Assembly (NCBI GenBank): GCA_016706425.1
Contig: JADJJR010000001.1
Span: 186,001-250,000, forward strand
Direction: 5' to 3'
Length of the DNA: 64,000 bases
Source: Elusimicrobiota bacterium
Lineage (GTDB): Bacteria; Elusimicrobiota; Elusimicrobia; FEN-1173
Numbering within the stretch: position 1 is the stretch's first letter; every line of letters begins with the position of its first letter. Positions 42,192-52,032 of this stretch are shown one piece after another. Below the pieces are notes generated by a model. That model was not told the origin of the DNA and made no database searches. It saw only the letters and a program-made list of their open reading frames with translations. Made by a program: the position numbers and the translations under genes.

Positions 42192-45100
42192 TGGAATTGA
42201 ACGAACAAATCGGGCCCTACCGGCTCTTGGAGCGCCTGGGGGAGGGCGCGAGCGCTGTGGTTTACCGGGCCTGCCTGACCGACGATCCCGGCCGCCAATA
42301 CGCCGTGAAGGTCACCAAGGCTGTTTGGACCGAAGCCGATATTGAAACCCGCGTGCGGTTCGAGCGGGAAGCGGAAAACCTCTCCCGGCTTTCTCACGAC
42401 AACATCGTGCGCCTCGAGCGGTTTGGCGTGCACCGCGATCGACTCTACTTGGTGATGGAGCTGGCGCGCGGGATGACCCTCGCGCAGATCCTGGCGAGCC
42501 ACCAGATCCTCGACGCGGGCACGGCGGCGCAGTTGTTCTGGCACATCGCCCGCGGATTGGACCACGCCCACCAACAGGGGATTCTGCACCGCGACATCAA
42601 ACCCTCCAACGTGATGGTGTGCCTGGAGGGGCTCGAGAGCGCGGTCAAAATTTTGGATTTCGGCTTGAGCCGCCTGCGCGACGCCCGCCCCGCGTCGGAG
42701 ACCCTCGGCACCTACCTCTACATGTCTCCCGAACAGCTGGGGATTCTTCCGCAACCCGCGGACGAACGCAGCGACCTGTATTCCCTGGGCATTCTGGCGG
42801 TGGAGTTGCTTAATGGGCGGCATCCCTTCGCCGGCCAAGCCCTGCGGGAACTTATCCACAGCCACGCGGCGGTGGCGCCGGTTCTTGCCCCGGAGACGCC
42901 GCCGGGCCTCGCCCGGATCGTGACGGCCTTGGTCCAAAAAGACCCGGTGGCGCGCTACCAAAACGCGGCCCAATTGGCGGCCGATCTTGCTCTCTTCCGG
43001 GAGCGGTGGCGGGCGGGCGACCGCGGACCCTTTGAGCTCCGGCTCAAAGAGTCCGCGCCCCGATTGCGCCCCCCGCGATTCATCGGCCGGGAAACGGAAT
43101 TGAAGGCTCTGTTGGACCTCCATCGCCAGGCGGGGGAGGGGGGAATGCGGGTGGGGGTCGTCGCGGGGTTCTCCGGATTCGGAAAAACGCGGCTTCTGCG
43201 GGAAGCGGCGCGCCAATGGACCCGGAGCGTCGTGTTATGGGGCCGCGGCCGCTCCTACGGCCATGTGGCGGGGTACGGCGTGATCGCCGAGGCGTTCCGC
43301 GAATTGGCCGGACAGCCGCTGTCCAACGAAACCGCGGACCGTCTGCGGGCGCTTGGGGGCACGCGCGGAGCGGATTTGGGTCGGTTGGTGCCGGAACTCC
43401 GCGCTTGGTTGGGCGAGCCGATGGACGTGTCGGCCCTGTCCCCCGAACAGCGGCAAGAGCGTTTTTTGAGCGCGGGCGTCGACGTGGCGCGCGCCCTGGC
43501 GACCGCCGAAGCTCCCTTGGTCTTGGTTCTGGACGATTTGCAATGGGCGGACGAAGGCAGTTTGGAGTTCATTGCCCGTTTGGCGCAAACCGCCGGCCGT
43601 CTTCCGGTGCTTCTCCTGTTGGCGTTCCGCCGGGAGGAATGGTCGCCCGGCAACCGATTGGACCAGTTGGTCGAATCGATCGCCCGTTTTGTTCCCCCGG
43701 CGCGGGTGGCGATCGAACCCCTGCGCGCGGAGGACACGGGACGATTGGTCGAGTCGATGGTGGGGCACCCCTTGGTCGAAGCCGCGGAGGCCGTGGCCGC
43801 GCGGGCGGAGGGTTGCCCCCTGTACGCCATCGAATTGATGCACGCCCTCGTGGAAACGGGCGCCCTGGCGAAAACCGACGCGGGGTGGCGCGTGGCCGAC
43901 GCCGCGGCCCTGGCCGAGGGGCGGTTTGCGGACGGGGCGCGCCAATCGGTGCGCGCGCGCGTCGACCGCCTCGCGCCCGGGGATCGGGAGGTGTTGCGTT
44001 TGGCGGCCATCGAGGGGCGGACGTTTCGGTTCGCCAATTTGGCCACGGCGTTGGCGCTCCGGGACTCCCTTTCGGGAACGGACGCCGCCCGGCGGGTCGA
44101 TGAAGCTCTGGGGGCGTTGGCCGCGGCGCGGATCATCCTCCGCCCGGCGGGCGGCGGACCCTGCGTCTTCACCCACGACAAAATCCAAGAAACCGTTCTC
44201 GAGCCCATCCCGACCGCGGCCCGGACCGATCTTCACCGTTGGGTGGCCCTCGCGATCGAGAAAAACGAGGCCGCGGGCCCGGAAAAGGTCATCGCCCTCG
44301 CCCATCACTTCGGCCGCGCGGGCTTGACCGTGCCGGCCGTGGCCTACGGGATCCAGGCCGGGGTCTTGGCGGCCGACCGCCACGCCCATCGGGAAGCCCT
44401 GGACCTCTTTGACCAGGCGCGCGCCCGCCTCGAGGACGTTCCCGCCAGCGAAGCGAAAAAGACCTGGGAAAAGCGCCTGTGGGAATCCGTCGCCGACAGT
44501 TCGCGCATGATCGGCCTGTACGAACGGGCGTTGTCCTCCTACGCGGCGGCGTTGGCCGCGGCGGTCGACGAGGACGACGTCGTTCGACTGCAAAGCAAGA
44601 TCGGGCGCGTCTATTTGTCCAAGGGCGAATCTTCCCTGGCCGCGGCGGCTTTGGAAGGCGCTCTGGCCCGTTTGGGGGAACGGGTTCCCCGGAATCGTCC
44701 GGCGTTGTTGTTCGCGTTGTTTCGAGAGGCCCTGGTTCAAGCGGGACACACCTGGCGGGCCCCCGCGGGTCGTCCGGTTCCGCCGCCGCGGGAGCGGCAA
44801 CGGTGCGTCCTGCTCAATGAATTGGCCCATGTCTATTTCTTCACGAGCACCCACCGCGCGCTTTGGGCACACCTGCGCCACATGAACCGAGCGGAATCGC
44901 ACGGCGTCTCGGATCAGATCGCCCAGGCCTACGCCAACCACGCGCCCGCCTGCGCCGTGCTCGGCTGGTGGGAGCGGGGGGAGCGTTACGCCCAGCGCGG
45001 CCTCGCCCTGCGGGAGGAGGCGGGCGACCGTTGGGGCGCCGCCCAGAGCCGGAGTTATTGGGCGATGGTTTTGTTTTCGGCCGGCCGGTGGCGACGTTGC

Positions 45101-47398
45101 CTGGAGGTCGGTCGGCTCGCGGAACCCGAATTTGAACAATTGGGGGATCGGTGGGAACTCGTTAACCTGTTGGATTTCCTCGGTTCGGCCCACCTTTATC
45201 TCGGGGATTGGGATCAAGCCGAAGCCTGTCTCGAAAAAGCGTATCGCCTGGCCTCGTCGTTGAAACATTACGCGGGCATGGCCTACACCGTGCGCATTCA
45301 AGCCGAGATGCGCGGTCGGGTCAACACCCAATCGTTGTTGCAGGAGGTGGACCGCCTCATGCCCCAGGTCCTCGCCGGGGAAGACCGGATGGCCGCCTGT
45401 TGCTTGTGGATCGCGCGGGGGGTGATTCTGGGCCAGTTGCGCACCTGGGACGAGGCGGAGCGGGCCTTCGCCGCGGCCGAGGAAATTCGGGAGCGCCACC
45501 ATCTGCGGACGGAAAACACCGATCCCTACGTCGGGTGGTTGGAAGTGGTTTTGGCCCGTCTCAGCGAGACCCGGAGCGAAACCGAGGCGCGGGTCCTGCG
45601 GCGGCGGGCGAGCCGCTTGCAAAAACGCGGCCGCCACCAGCGGTCTTTTTCCGTCTTCCTGCGGGAAAACAGCCGTCCTCACGAGGCGCTATACCTTTGG
45701 AAGATCGGACACCCCCGGGCGGCCGAGAAATCCTGGCGGCGGTCGTTGAGTTGGTGCGTGGAAAACGGGGCCTTGGCCGCCCAATCCTTCGCCCTGCGGG
45801 ACTGGGGGGTGGCGCTGCGGGAAAAGGACCCCGCCCGCAGCGCCCACCTTTTGCGCGCGGCGTGGACGCTGGCGCGCCGGTTGCGCGACAAAAAAAGCTT
45901 GGACCTCATCGCGGACCTGTTGCCCGAATTGAAAACCGCCGCCAACGAGGACTCGGTCCACTCTTTATCCGCCAGCGCGCACGCCAGCGGGTCGTCCTCG
46001 GGTTTTATTGAGGCCCAACGTTTTGAAACGTTGATCGACCTGTCGTTGCAATTCGGGGCCGTTTTGGACCCGGAGCCCTTGTTCCAAATGGTGGTGGACG
46101 CCGCCGCGCGCATATTCGGCGCCGAACGGGCGGTCTTGTTTCTGCGGGACGGGGCGACGGGGGCGTTGGCCCGAAAGGCGATGTACCGCGTGCGTGCGGA
46201 GGACGAGGGGCGGCCCATCTCCGAAACGGTCCTTCAGCAAGTTTTGCGCGAAGAGCGCGGGGTCCTCAGCGCCGACGCCGAAACCGATGAGAATTGGACC
46301 GCGGCCGACAGCGTTGTGTCGGCGGGAATCCATTCGGTGATGTGCGTCCCGGTTCGCCATCAGGACCGGACGTTGGGGGTCATGTACCTCGACAACCGGT
46401 TGGTGCGGGGGCTTTTCAACACGCATGACTTGAAGGTGCTGCAGGCCTTCGCCGCCCAAGCCGCCGCCGCGTTCGCGAACGCGCGGATGTTTGTGGACCA
46501 AGAACGCTCGCGGCGCGACCTCAAAGAGTTGTACGACGCCAGCCGCGAATTGATGGGCGTGTTGGACCGGCGGCGCATTTTCAAGTCCCTGCTGGAGCGC
46601 GCCCGGTCGTTGACCGGCGCGTCCGCGGCCGCCGTCGCGCTGGTCGAGGAAGGCCGCCCCGTGGTGCGCCTGCAGCGGGGGTTCTCCCCCGCCGCCTTGA
46701 CCGAAATTGAAGAGGTCCTCCGGAGCGCGCGTTTTTCGGAGGCCACCGAATTCCCTTTGGCGGACGGAAAGAACCTGCAATGGATTCCCCTTTGGGCGCA
46801 AACGGCGATGGAGGGAATTCTCGTGGTCGGGCCGTCCCCCGACGCGGGGCGGGCGCGGTCGTTGTTGGCCCATGTCGCGGCCCAATGCTCCCTGGCCCTG
46901 CACAACGCCCGCCTTTACGAATTGGCGATCACCGACGAATTGACCCAGGTGTACCAACGCCGTTACTACGACATGGTTCTGCGGGATTTGGTGGAGAAAA
47001 AAGAGGCCTTCGGGTTGATTTTGATCGACCTCAACGAATTCAAGCTGATCAACGACACCCTGGGACACGCGGTCGGGGACCGCGTGCTCAAGGCGGTGGG
47101 CGGGGAGATGAAACGGTGTTTGCGCGCCAGCGACCTGCCGGCGCGCATCGGCGGCGACGAGTTCGCCGTGATCTTGCCGGGGGAAACCACCGACCACATC
47201 GAACGGGTGGTGGAAAAATTACGCGCGGCCTTCGCGGGAATCGTGATCGACGTCCCGGACCGCCCGCCCCCGCGGGTGTGGGGCAGTTTTGGGTACGGGT
47301 TTTCGCGGGAGGGGGATTTGGCGGCCCTTAAAGAGCTCGCCGATCAACGCCTCTACGAGGACAAGCGGCGGTCCAAAGGGCAACGGGGGACCCCGTGA
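42188..47398 (+). CDS. Ser/Thr protein kinase - STAND ATPase - GAF - diguanylate cyclase
   Basis: 1,736-residue cytoplasmic signalling protein. Domains: Ser/Thr kinase (about 10-270; loop LGEGASAVVYRA, Lys41 in YAVK, HRD at 134-136, DFG at 157-159, all intact); AAA/STAND ATPase (about 300-690; P-loop GFSGFGKT at 327-334, Walker B LVLVLDDLQWADE near 447); a long helical TPR-like region (about 700-1260); GAF domain (about 1277-1438); a second, weaker GAF-like domain (about 1440-1578); GGDEF (about 1579-1722) with RIGGDEF at 1655-1659 and inhibitory RASD at 1646-1649. The kinase-ATPase-TPR-GAF layout is known in PknK-like proteins; the C-terminal diguanylate cyclase is less usual. The ATG at 42188 follows GGGGAGGG and overlaps the SDR stop; the gene's own stop overlaps the next ATPase (GTGA). 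Confidence 0.92.
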   Translation: MMELNEQIGPYRLLERLGEGASAVVYRACLTDDPGRQYAVKVTKAVWTEADIETRVRFEREAENLSRLSHDNIVRLERFGVHRDRLYLVMELARGMTLAQILASHQILDAGTAAQLFWHIARGLDHAHQQGILHRDIKPSNVMVCLEGLESAVKILDFGLSRLRDARPASETLGTYLYMSPEQLGILPQPADERSDLYSLGILAVELLNGRHPFAGQALRELIHSHAAVAPVLAPETPPGLARIVTALVQKDPVARYQNAAQLAADLALFRERWRAGDRGPFELRLKESAPRLRPPRFIGRETELKALLDLHRQAGEGGMRVGVVAGFSGFGKTRLLREAARQWTRSVVLWGRGRSYGHVAGYGVIAEAFRELAGQPLSNETADRLRALGGTRGADLGRLVPELRAWLGEPMDVSALSPEQRQERFLSAGVDVARALATAEAPLVLVLDDLQWADEGSLEFIARLAQTAGRLPVLLLLAFRREEWSPGNRLDQLVESIARFVPPARVAIEPLRAEDTGRLVESMVGHPLVEAAEAVAARAEGCPLYAIELMHALVETGALAKTDAGWRVADAAALAEGRFADGARQSVRARVDRLAPGDREVLRLAAIEGRTFRFANLATALALRDSLSGTDAARRVDEALGALAAARIILRPAGGGPCVFTHDKIQETVLEPIPTAARTDLHRWVALAIEKNEAAGPEKVIALAHHFGRAGLTVPAVAYGIQAGVLAADRHAHREALDLFDQARARLEDVPASEAKKTWEKRLWESVADSSRMIGLYERALSSYAAALAAAVDEDDVVRLQSKIGRVYLSKGESSLAAAALEGALARLGERVPRNRPALLFALFREALVQAGHTWRAPAGRPVPPPRERQRCVLLNELAHVYFFTSTHRALWAHLRHMNRAESHGVSDQIAQAYANHAPACAVLGWWERGERYAQRGLALREEAGDRWGAAQSRSYWAMVLFSAGRWRRCLEVGRLAEPEFEQLGDRWELVNLLDFLGSAHLYLGDWDQAEACLEKAYRLASSLKHYAGMAYTVRIQAEMRGRVNTQSLLQEVDRLMPQVLAGEDRMAACCLWIARGVILGQLRTWDEAERAFAAAEEIRERHHLRTENTDPYVGWLEVVLARLSETRSETEARVLRRRASRLQKRGRHQRSFSVFLRENSRPHEALYLWKIGHPRAAEKSWRRSLSWCVENGALAAQSFALRDWGVALREKDPARSAHLLRAAWTLARRLRDKKSLDLIADLLPELKTAANEDSVHSLSASAHASGSSSGFIEAQRFETLIDLSLQFGAVLDPEPLFQMVVDAAARIFGAERAVLFLRDGATGALARKAMYRVRAEDEGRPISETVLQQVLREERGVLSADAETDENWTAADSVVSAGIHSVMCVPVRHQDRTLGVMYLDNRLVRGLFNTHDLKVLQAFAAQAAAAFANARMFVDQERSRRDLKELYDASRELMGVLDRRRIFKSLLERARSLTGASAAAVALVEEGRPVVRLQRGFSPAALTEIEEVLRSARFSEATEFPLADGKNLQWIPLWAQTAMEGILVVGPSPDAGRARSLLAHVAAQCSLALHNARLYELAITDELTQVYQRRYYDMVLRDLVEKKEAFGLILIDLNEFKLINDTLGHAVGDRVLKAVGGEMKRCLRASDLPARIGGDEFAVILPGETTDHIERVVEKLRAAFAGIVIDVPDRPPPRVWGSFGYGFSREGDLAALKELADQRLYEDKRRSKGQRGTP

Positions 47399-48306
47399 CC
47401 GAGGCCGCCATTGTTGTGGAAGACCTCACGGTCCGCTTCGGCGATTTCACGGCCGTGGACCGGGTGTCGTTGCGGGTCGAACGCGGCGAAATCTTCGGGT
47501 TCCTCGGGGCCAACGGCGCGGGGAAAACCACCACCATCCGCGTGCTCACCGGCCTGCTGAGCCCAACGGAGGGGCGGGTCGTCGTGGCGGGCCTCTCGTT
47601 TGAGCGCGGGGCCAACGCGATCAAGTCGCGCGTGGGCTATATGTCGCAAAAATTCACCCTGTACACCGATTTGACGGTGGCGGAGAATTTGGAGTTTGCC
47701 GCGGCCCTGCGGAAGATCCCGCCGGAAATCCACCGTCGACGATCGCGCGATTTGCTCGATTTTATCGGGTTTCACAGCCGCCCCGATACGTTGGTGCGCG
47801 ATCTGCCCGGGGGTCTCAAGCAAGAAGTTTCGCTCGTGGCCTCCCTGTTGCACGACCCCGAGATCGTTTTTCTGGACGAACCCACCGCCGGCGTGTCGCC
47901 CGCGGCGCGGGCCCGCTTCTGGGTTTTGATCCGGGGCCTCGCCGCCCGGGGGAAAACGGTGTTCGTCACCACGCACTACATGGACGAAGCCGGCGAATGC
48001 GGCCGCATCGCGTTGATGCGCGCCGGAGCGATCATCGCCCTCGGGGCGCCCGACGAATTGAAAGCGAGGGCCTTCCCCGAGCCGTTGTACGAACTGCATT
48101 TTCCCGAAGCCCCGCCCGTGGGTTGGCGCGACGCCGCCCTGTCCGCGGGAACGATTCAGCCCCACGGTTTGCGATGGCACGTGACCGTCCGCGACCCCCG
48201 ACGTTGGGAGGACGCGCGGGGGCTTTGGGGCGCGACCGCACGGATCCGCCGCATCGAGCCGTCCTTGGAGGACGTGTTCTTGCGGTGGGTGGAGGGCCCC
48301 GCGTGA
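47395..48306 (+). CDS. ABC transporter ATPase (YbhF C-half-like)
   Basis: 303 residues: Walker A GANGAGKTTT, Q-loop YMSQKFTLYTDLTV, Walker B IVFLDEPTAGVSP, His in VFVTTHYMDEA, and a C-terminal extension of about 80 residues. The signature reads LPGGLKQ in place of LSGGQxQ; loss of the signature Ser may make one of the two ATP sites weak. It probably pairs with the ATPase at 40200-40919. The GTG overlaps the kinase stop. Confidence 0.9.
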   Translation: MTEAAIVVEDLTVRFGDFTAVDRVSLRVERGEIFGFLGANGAGKTTTIRVLTGLLSPTEGRVVVAGLSFERGANAIKSRVGYMSQKFTLYTDLTVAENLEFAAALRKIPPEIHRRRSRDLLDFIGFHSRPDTLVRDLPGGLKQEVSLVASLLHDPEIVFLDEPTAGVSPAARARFWVLIRGLAARGKTVFVTTHYMDEAGECGRIALMRAGAIIALGAPDELKARAFPEPLYELHFPEAPPVGWRDAALSAGTIQPHGLRWHVTVRDPRRWEDARGLWGATARIRRIEPSLEDVFLRWVEGPA

Positions 48307-49412
48307 GGAGGTTCTCCGGTCCCCGCGCGCTTTCGGTGGCGCGGAAGGAAATCCGCCACGTGCGGAGAGACCCCTTCACCCTCGCCATGGCCGTGGGCGT
48401 GCCGGTGTTGCTCGTGGTGTTTTTCGGTTACGTCTTGGACTTCGACGTGCGGGACATCCGCCTGCGGATCGTGGACCGCGACAACACCCCGGCCTCCCGC
48501 GCCCTCGCCGAGACTTTTACCGCGTCCGGTTATTTCAAACCCCACGGGCCTCCCGCGGTGTCGGCGCTCCGCTTGTTGGCGGAGGGCCGCGTCAAAGCGG
48601 CGGTTTTCATCGAGCCCGGATTCGCCGAGGACATCGCCCGCGGAATCCCCGCCCGGGCGCAGGTGGTCATTGACGGCGCGGACAACCAGACCGCCGGCGT
48701 CATCGCGGGTTATCTCGACGGGGTCGCAACCGTCGCCGCCCGCCGGCTTGGGGCCGACCCGCCGGCCGACCTTCTGCGGACGCGCTTTCTGTTCAACAAC
48801 GAACTCAACAGCCGCTGGTTCGTGGTGACGGGGTTGTTTGTGGTGGTGATGGGGGTGTTGTCGATCTTGATGACGGCGCTCACGGTGGCGCGCGAATGGG
48901 AAACCGGGTCCATGGAGCTCCTCCTGTCCACGCCCGTGCGCCCCCTGGAGATGATTCTTGGAAAACTGGCGCCTTACCTCGGCCTGTGTCTGGCGAGCAC
49001 GGGGTTGATCTACGCCGCCGCGCGGCTCCTGTTCCACGTACCGTTTCGAGGGAGCCTGTGGTTTTTTCTGGCGGCCAATGTGTTGTTCCTGTGCTGCACC
49101 CTGGCCCAGGGGCTTCTGATTTCGGTCCTCACGCGCCAGCAACAATTGGCGATGCAGTTTTCCAATCTCACGGGGCTGTTGCCGGCCCTGCTCCTTTCCG
49201 GATTCATTTTCCCCGTTGAAAGCATGCCGGCGTTTTTCCGGATTCTCACCTGGGCCCTGCCGGCCCGGCACTTCATGGAATTGTGCCGGGGCATCATTTT
49301 GAAAGGCGCCGGCCCCTTGGAATTGGCGCGGCCCGCGCTCTGGCTGGCGGGTCTGGCGGCCGCGCTTATCGGATGGGCCAGCGTCAAGTTCAAAAGGGAC
49401 CTCGAACCGTGA
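48303..49412 (+). CDS. ABC-2 permease (YbhS-like)
   Basis: 369 residues of the ABC-2 membrane family: N-terminal TM (about 30-48, FTLAMAVGVPVLLVVFFGYV), a periplasmic domain of about 150 residues, then five TM helices with ALTVAREWETGSMELLLSTPVRPLEMILGKLAPYL between the second and third. The C-terminus has the family's LSGFIFPVESMP and LPARHFMELCRGIILKG. The GTG at 48303 overlaps the ATPase stop (GTGA). Forms the export channel with the next gene. Confidence 0.91.
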   Translation: MRRFSGPRALSVARKEIRHVRRDPFTLAMAVGVPVLLVVFFGYVLDFDVRDIRLRIVDRDNTPASRALAETFTASGYFKPHGPPAVSALRLLAEGRVKAAVFIEPGFAEDIARGIPARAQVVIDGADNQTAGVIAGYLDGVATVAARRLGADPPADLLRTRFLFNNELNSRWFVVTGLFVVVMGVLSILMTALTVAREWETGSMELLLSTPVRPLEMILGKLAPYLGLCLASTGLIYAAARLLFHVPFRGSLWFFLAANVLFLCCTLAQGLLISVLTRQQQLAMQFSNLTGLLPALLLSGFIFPVESMPAFFRILTWALPARHFMELCRGIILKGAGPLELARPALWLAGLAAALIGWASVKFKRDLEP

Positions 49413-50491
49413 ACGCCACGCTCGTCGGTTTCGTTCGCAAGGAATTCCGGCAGGCCCTGCGCGACAGGCGGATGCGGGTCGTCATCTTCGTGATCCCCGT
49501 CGTGCAGATGACCCTGTTCGGCCTCGCGCTGTCGAACGAAGTCAAAAACGTGCGGCTCTCGGTGCAGGCGCCCCCGGCGGACCGTCTGATGGACGATCTG
49601 CGGAAGGGCGCTTGGGGTTCGGGGTGGTTTCGGCCCGCGCCCGACCAGGGGGATCCGGTGCGCTTGTTGGAGACGGGTCGCGCGGACGCCGTGTTGATCG
49701 CCCCGGGCGGGGGCGCGAGCCGCGCGCGGGAGCGCGGGGACGGGCGCGCTCAACTGGTGGTGGACGGCACGAACGCCCTCCGCGCGCGGGCCATCGACGG
49801 CTATGTCCACGCCCTGCTGCGGCGGGCCTCGGACGAAACGCCCCCGCCGGTCGTGGCGTTCGATGTCCGCACGCTCTACAACCCGACCCTCGCCACCGCG
49901 GTTTATCTGGTGCCCGGGGTGATGGGCCTCATCCTCGGCCTCATCACGATTCTTTTGACCAGCATGTCGCTCGCCCGCGAACGCGAAATGGGCACGCTGG
50001 AGACCCTGCTGGCCGCGCCTGTGCCCCGGTGGGAAATATTCCTCGGGAAAACCCTCCCTTTTGTTCTGTTGGGCCTGGCCGATGTGCCGCTTTTGGTGGG
50101 GTTCGCCCACCTGGTCTTCGGCGTGCCGGTGCGCGGTCCGCTGTGGGCCCTGGCTTTGAACGCGGGCGCCTTTGTGGTAACGATGGTGGCCACGGGAACG
50201 CTCATCTCCACTTTCGCCAAAAATCAGCAACAGGCCATGATGGGCGGTTTTTTATTTCTCTTCCCCGCGATCCTATTGTCCGGCGTGATGGCCCCGGTGG
50301 AGAATTTCCCCCTGTGGGCCAAACCCCTCGCGTGGCTCAACCCCATCCAGTATTTCGTGTCGCTAAACCGCCAAGTGATGTTGCGCGGCGCCGTCGGGCC
50401 GTTGTTCTGGTCGGAATGGGCGGTGCTTTGCGCCCTCGGCGTCGTGATCGCCCTTTGGGCGGCCGCGCGGTTGAACCCGGATTTGCGGTAG
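49409..50491 (+). CDS. ABC-2 permease (YbhR-like)
   Basis: 360 residues with the same layout as the previous permease: one N-terminal TM (about 24-42), a periplasmic domain, then five TM helices, with SLAREREMGTLETLLAAPVPRWEIFLGKTLPF and LSGVMAPVENFPLWAKPLAWLNPIQYFVSLNRQVMLRG. The GTG at 49409 overlaps the upstream stop. It is the last gene of the exporter operon. The exported substrate cannot be told from sequence; YbhFSR relatives carry lipophilic drugs or cations. Confidence 0.91.
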   Translation: MNATLVGFVRKEFRQALRDRRMRVVIFVIPVVQMTLFGLALSNEVKNVRLSVQAPPADRLMDDLRKGAWGSGWFRPAPDQGDPVRLLETGRADAVLIAPGGGASRARERGDGRAQLVVDGTNALRARAIDGYVHALLRRASDETPPPVVAFDVRTLYNPTLATAVYLVPGVMGLILGLITILLTSMSLAREREMGTLETLLAAPVPRWEIFLGKTLPFVLLGLADVPLLVGFAHLVFGVPVRGPLWALALNAGAFVVTMVATGTLISTFAKNQQQAMMGGFLFLFPAILLSGVMAPVENFPLWAKPLAWLNPIQYFVSLNRQVMLRGAVGPLFWSEWAVLCALGVVIALWAAARLNPDLR

Positions 50492-50856
50492 GCTTTTTAA
50501 AAATAAGGGCTTCCGCCGGCAGAAGACCGACCAAGCCCCCCCCTCTGTTTGCCTTTGCGGCGGGGATCCGGAGGGCGTTGCACGCCGGGCCGAGGCCGGA
50601 AAAGACGGGGAGGAGCAGCGGCGAGGTCGTTTTCTCCTCGAAAGTCCCCGCGCTTTCCGGAAGACGAGTGCTTTCACCGCCCGGTGGCGGTGAGGATGAA
50701 CCTCGCGATTCGACGGTTGATGTCGGGGGGAACGAAGGGGACGGTGGGGGGGGCCGGCGGTCGATGGCACCGCTCCCCGGTTTCGGAGCCGCGGGGCTGG
50801 ATGACGCGAACGTCTGAATATTTGAACGGTCGAGACGAACGCCTGACGTCAAGGGA
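50492..50856. other. Gene-free region between convergent genes
   Basis: 365 nt between the ends of the exporter operon and the glycosidase-like gene. Only low-complexity Pro/Ser or Arg/Gly frames exist. CTTTTTAAAAAtaag just after 50491 is a weak stem with no GC clamp; no convincing terminator was seen. Confidence 0.5.
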
Positions 50857-52032
50857 TCAATTTTTGAAACGTTCGACCCCCGCGTAAAATTCCGCGAGCG
50901 CGGGACGTGAGGTGCCGTCTTCGTAGCGAAGAAGCCCGAGGGTGCGCATGGTTTCTCGCACGGCCTCCACCCATGGAGCCGGCGGCAAACCGCCCAGGAA
51001 GCCGTTCGTCAGACCCGAGGACCAGTCCACCATTTGAAAAACAAAAGCGGCGCGCAATTTCGGCCTCGCCGCCATTTGATTGATGAATTCATGAAAAAAC
51101 GCCGATTGACGGGAAAGACTGCCCCCGATGTTCGTCGGCGTGACCCCTTCGTATCCGCCGGGGCACCCCACTTCCTGAATGACCATTTCTTTTCCGTCCG
51201 CGGCCTGGAGCAAGGCGGCGACCCGCCCGCTCACCGTGGATGTTGATTCCACATAAAAATTGGGGTCCTGGGGGTAATAGTTGAAACAGGCGACGTCGCA
51301 GGCGGCGATGATCGAGGGAAGATACGCGGCGGAAACCAGGACCTCTTGATAGCGCATGGTCACCGTCACCGCCAGGCGGGAATCGAGGGATTGGATGTGG
51401 GACCGGGCGGAACGCGCAAAGTTCGCCATTTCGAAGGCCGATAAATGGCCGTCATCGATCAAAGTGCCGGGTTCGTTGGCGATGGAGAGGCCCCATCCTC
51501 CGTTGGACACCAACAGCGGGACCACCCAGTCCATGAGGTCATTGAACCGCGCCACGACGGTCGGTGAATCCAGGGTCAAGCCCGCCTTTAATTTTTGGGA
51601 GTCGGACGGATCCATGAGATCCGCCGGCAATTCGAACGTATCGCTGTCGGCGGTGGTCAGGGTCAAAAACGGTTTCAGGTTCGCCGCGCGAAGGGCCGAC
51701 AACTGGTTTTCTAAATTCGTTTTATTGAACACGCCGGGAGATATTTCCAAGGCCGACCAGTCCGTTTGGACGCGGGCCACACGCATTCCCTTCGCGATGG
51801 CTTGGGTTTGCGCCGACCGCACGGCCGCCTCCGTGGCGGGCGGAAACGATTCAAACCCGGCAATGTAACCCAGGTGTTGGCCCGTGGGGAGCAAGGACAG
51901 CGCCCCGTTTTCGGATTTCGCGTCCAAAGAGGTTTTCTGGTTTTCGGCGGCTTTCCGCCCGATATCAACGGTGCCCCAGCGGAACCCCGTCAACACAAAA
52001 AACCCCGTGACCGCCCAAACGGTTTTCCTCAT
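50857..52032 (-). CDS. TIM-barrel glycoside hydrolase-like secreted protein
   Basis: 391 residues with an N-terminal signal or anchor (about 5-22). The fold pattern is a clan-A (beta/alpha)8 barrel: VARVQTDWSALEISPGVFN, NLKPFLTLTT, LSIANEPGT with the Asn-Glu of the acid/base, CFNYYPQDPNF, and MVIQEVGCPGG with the likely nucleophile Glu. The exact GH family is not clear (GH5- or GH39-like). The ATG at 52032 has GGGAGGG upstream and overlaps the preceding stop (ATGA). Confidence 0.82.
   Translation of the reverse strand: MRKTVWAVTGFFVLTGFRWGTVDIGRKAAENQKTSLDAKSENGALSLLPTGQHLGYIAGFESFPPATEAAVRSAQTQAIAKGMRVARVQTDWSALEISPGVFNKTNLENQLSALRAANLKPFLTLTTADSDTFELPADLMDPSDSQKLKAGLTLDSPTVVARFNDLMDWVVPLLVSNGGWGLSIANEPGTLIDDGHLSAFEMANFARSARSHIQSLDSRLAVTVTMRYQEVLVSAAYLPSIIAACDVACFNYYPQDPNFYVESTSTVSGRVAALLQAADGKEMVIQEVGCPGGYEGVTPTNIGGSLSRQSAFFHEFINQMAARPKLRAAFVFQMVDWSSGLTNGFLGGLPPAPWVEAVRETMRTLGLLRYEDGTSRPALAEFYAGVERFKN

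Noticed and set aside
43235..45682. 815-residue minus-strand frame inside the kinase gene
   Set aside because: Antisense to the kinase-ATPase-TPR coding region, which has clear motifs.
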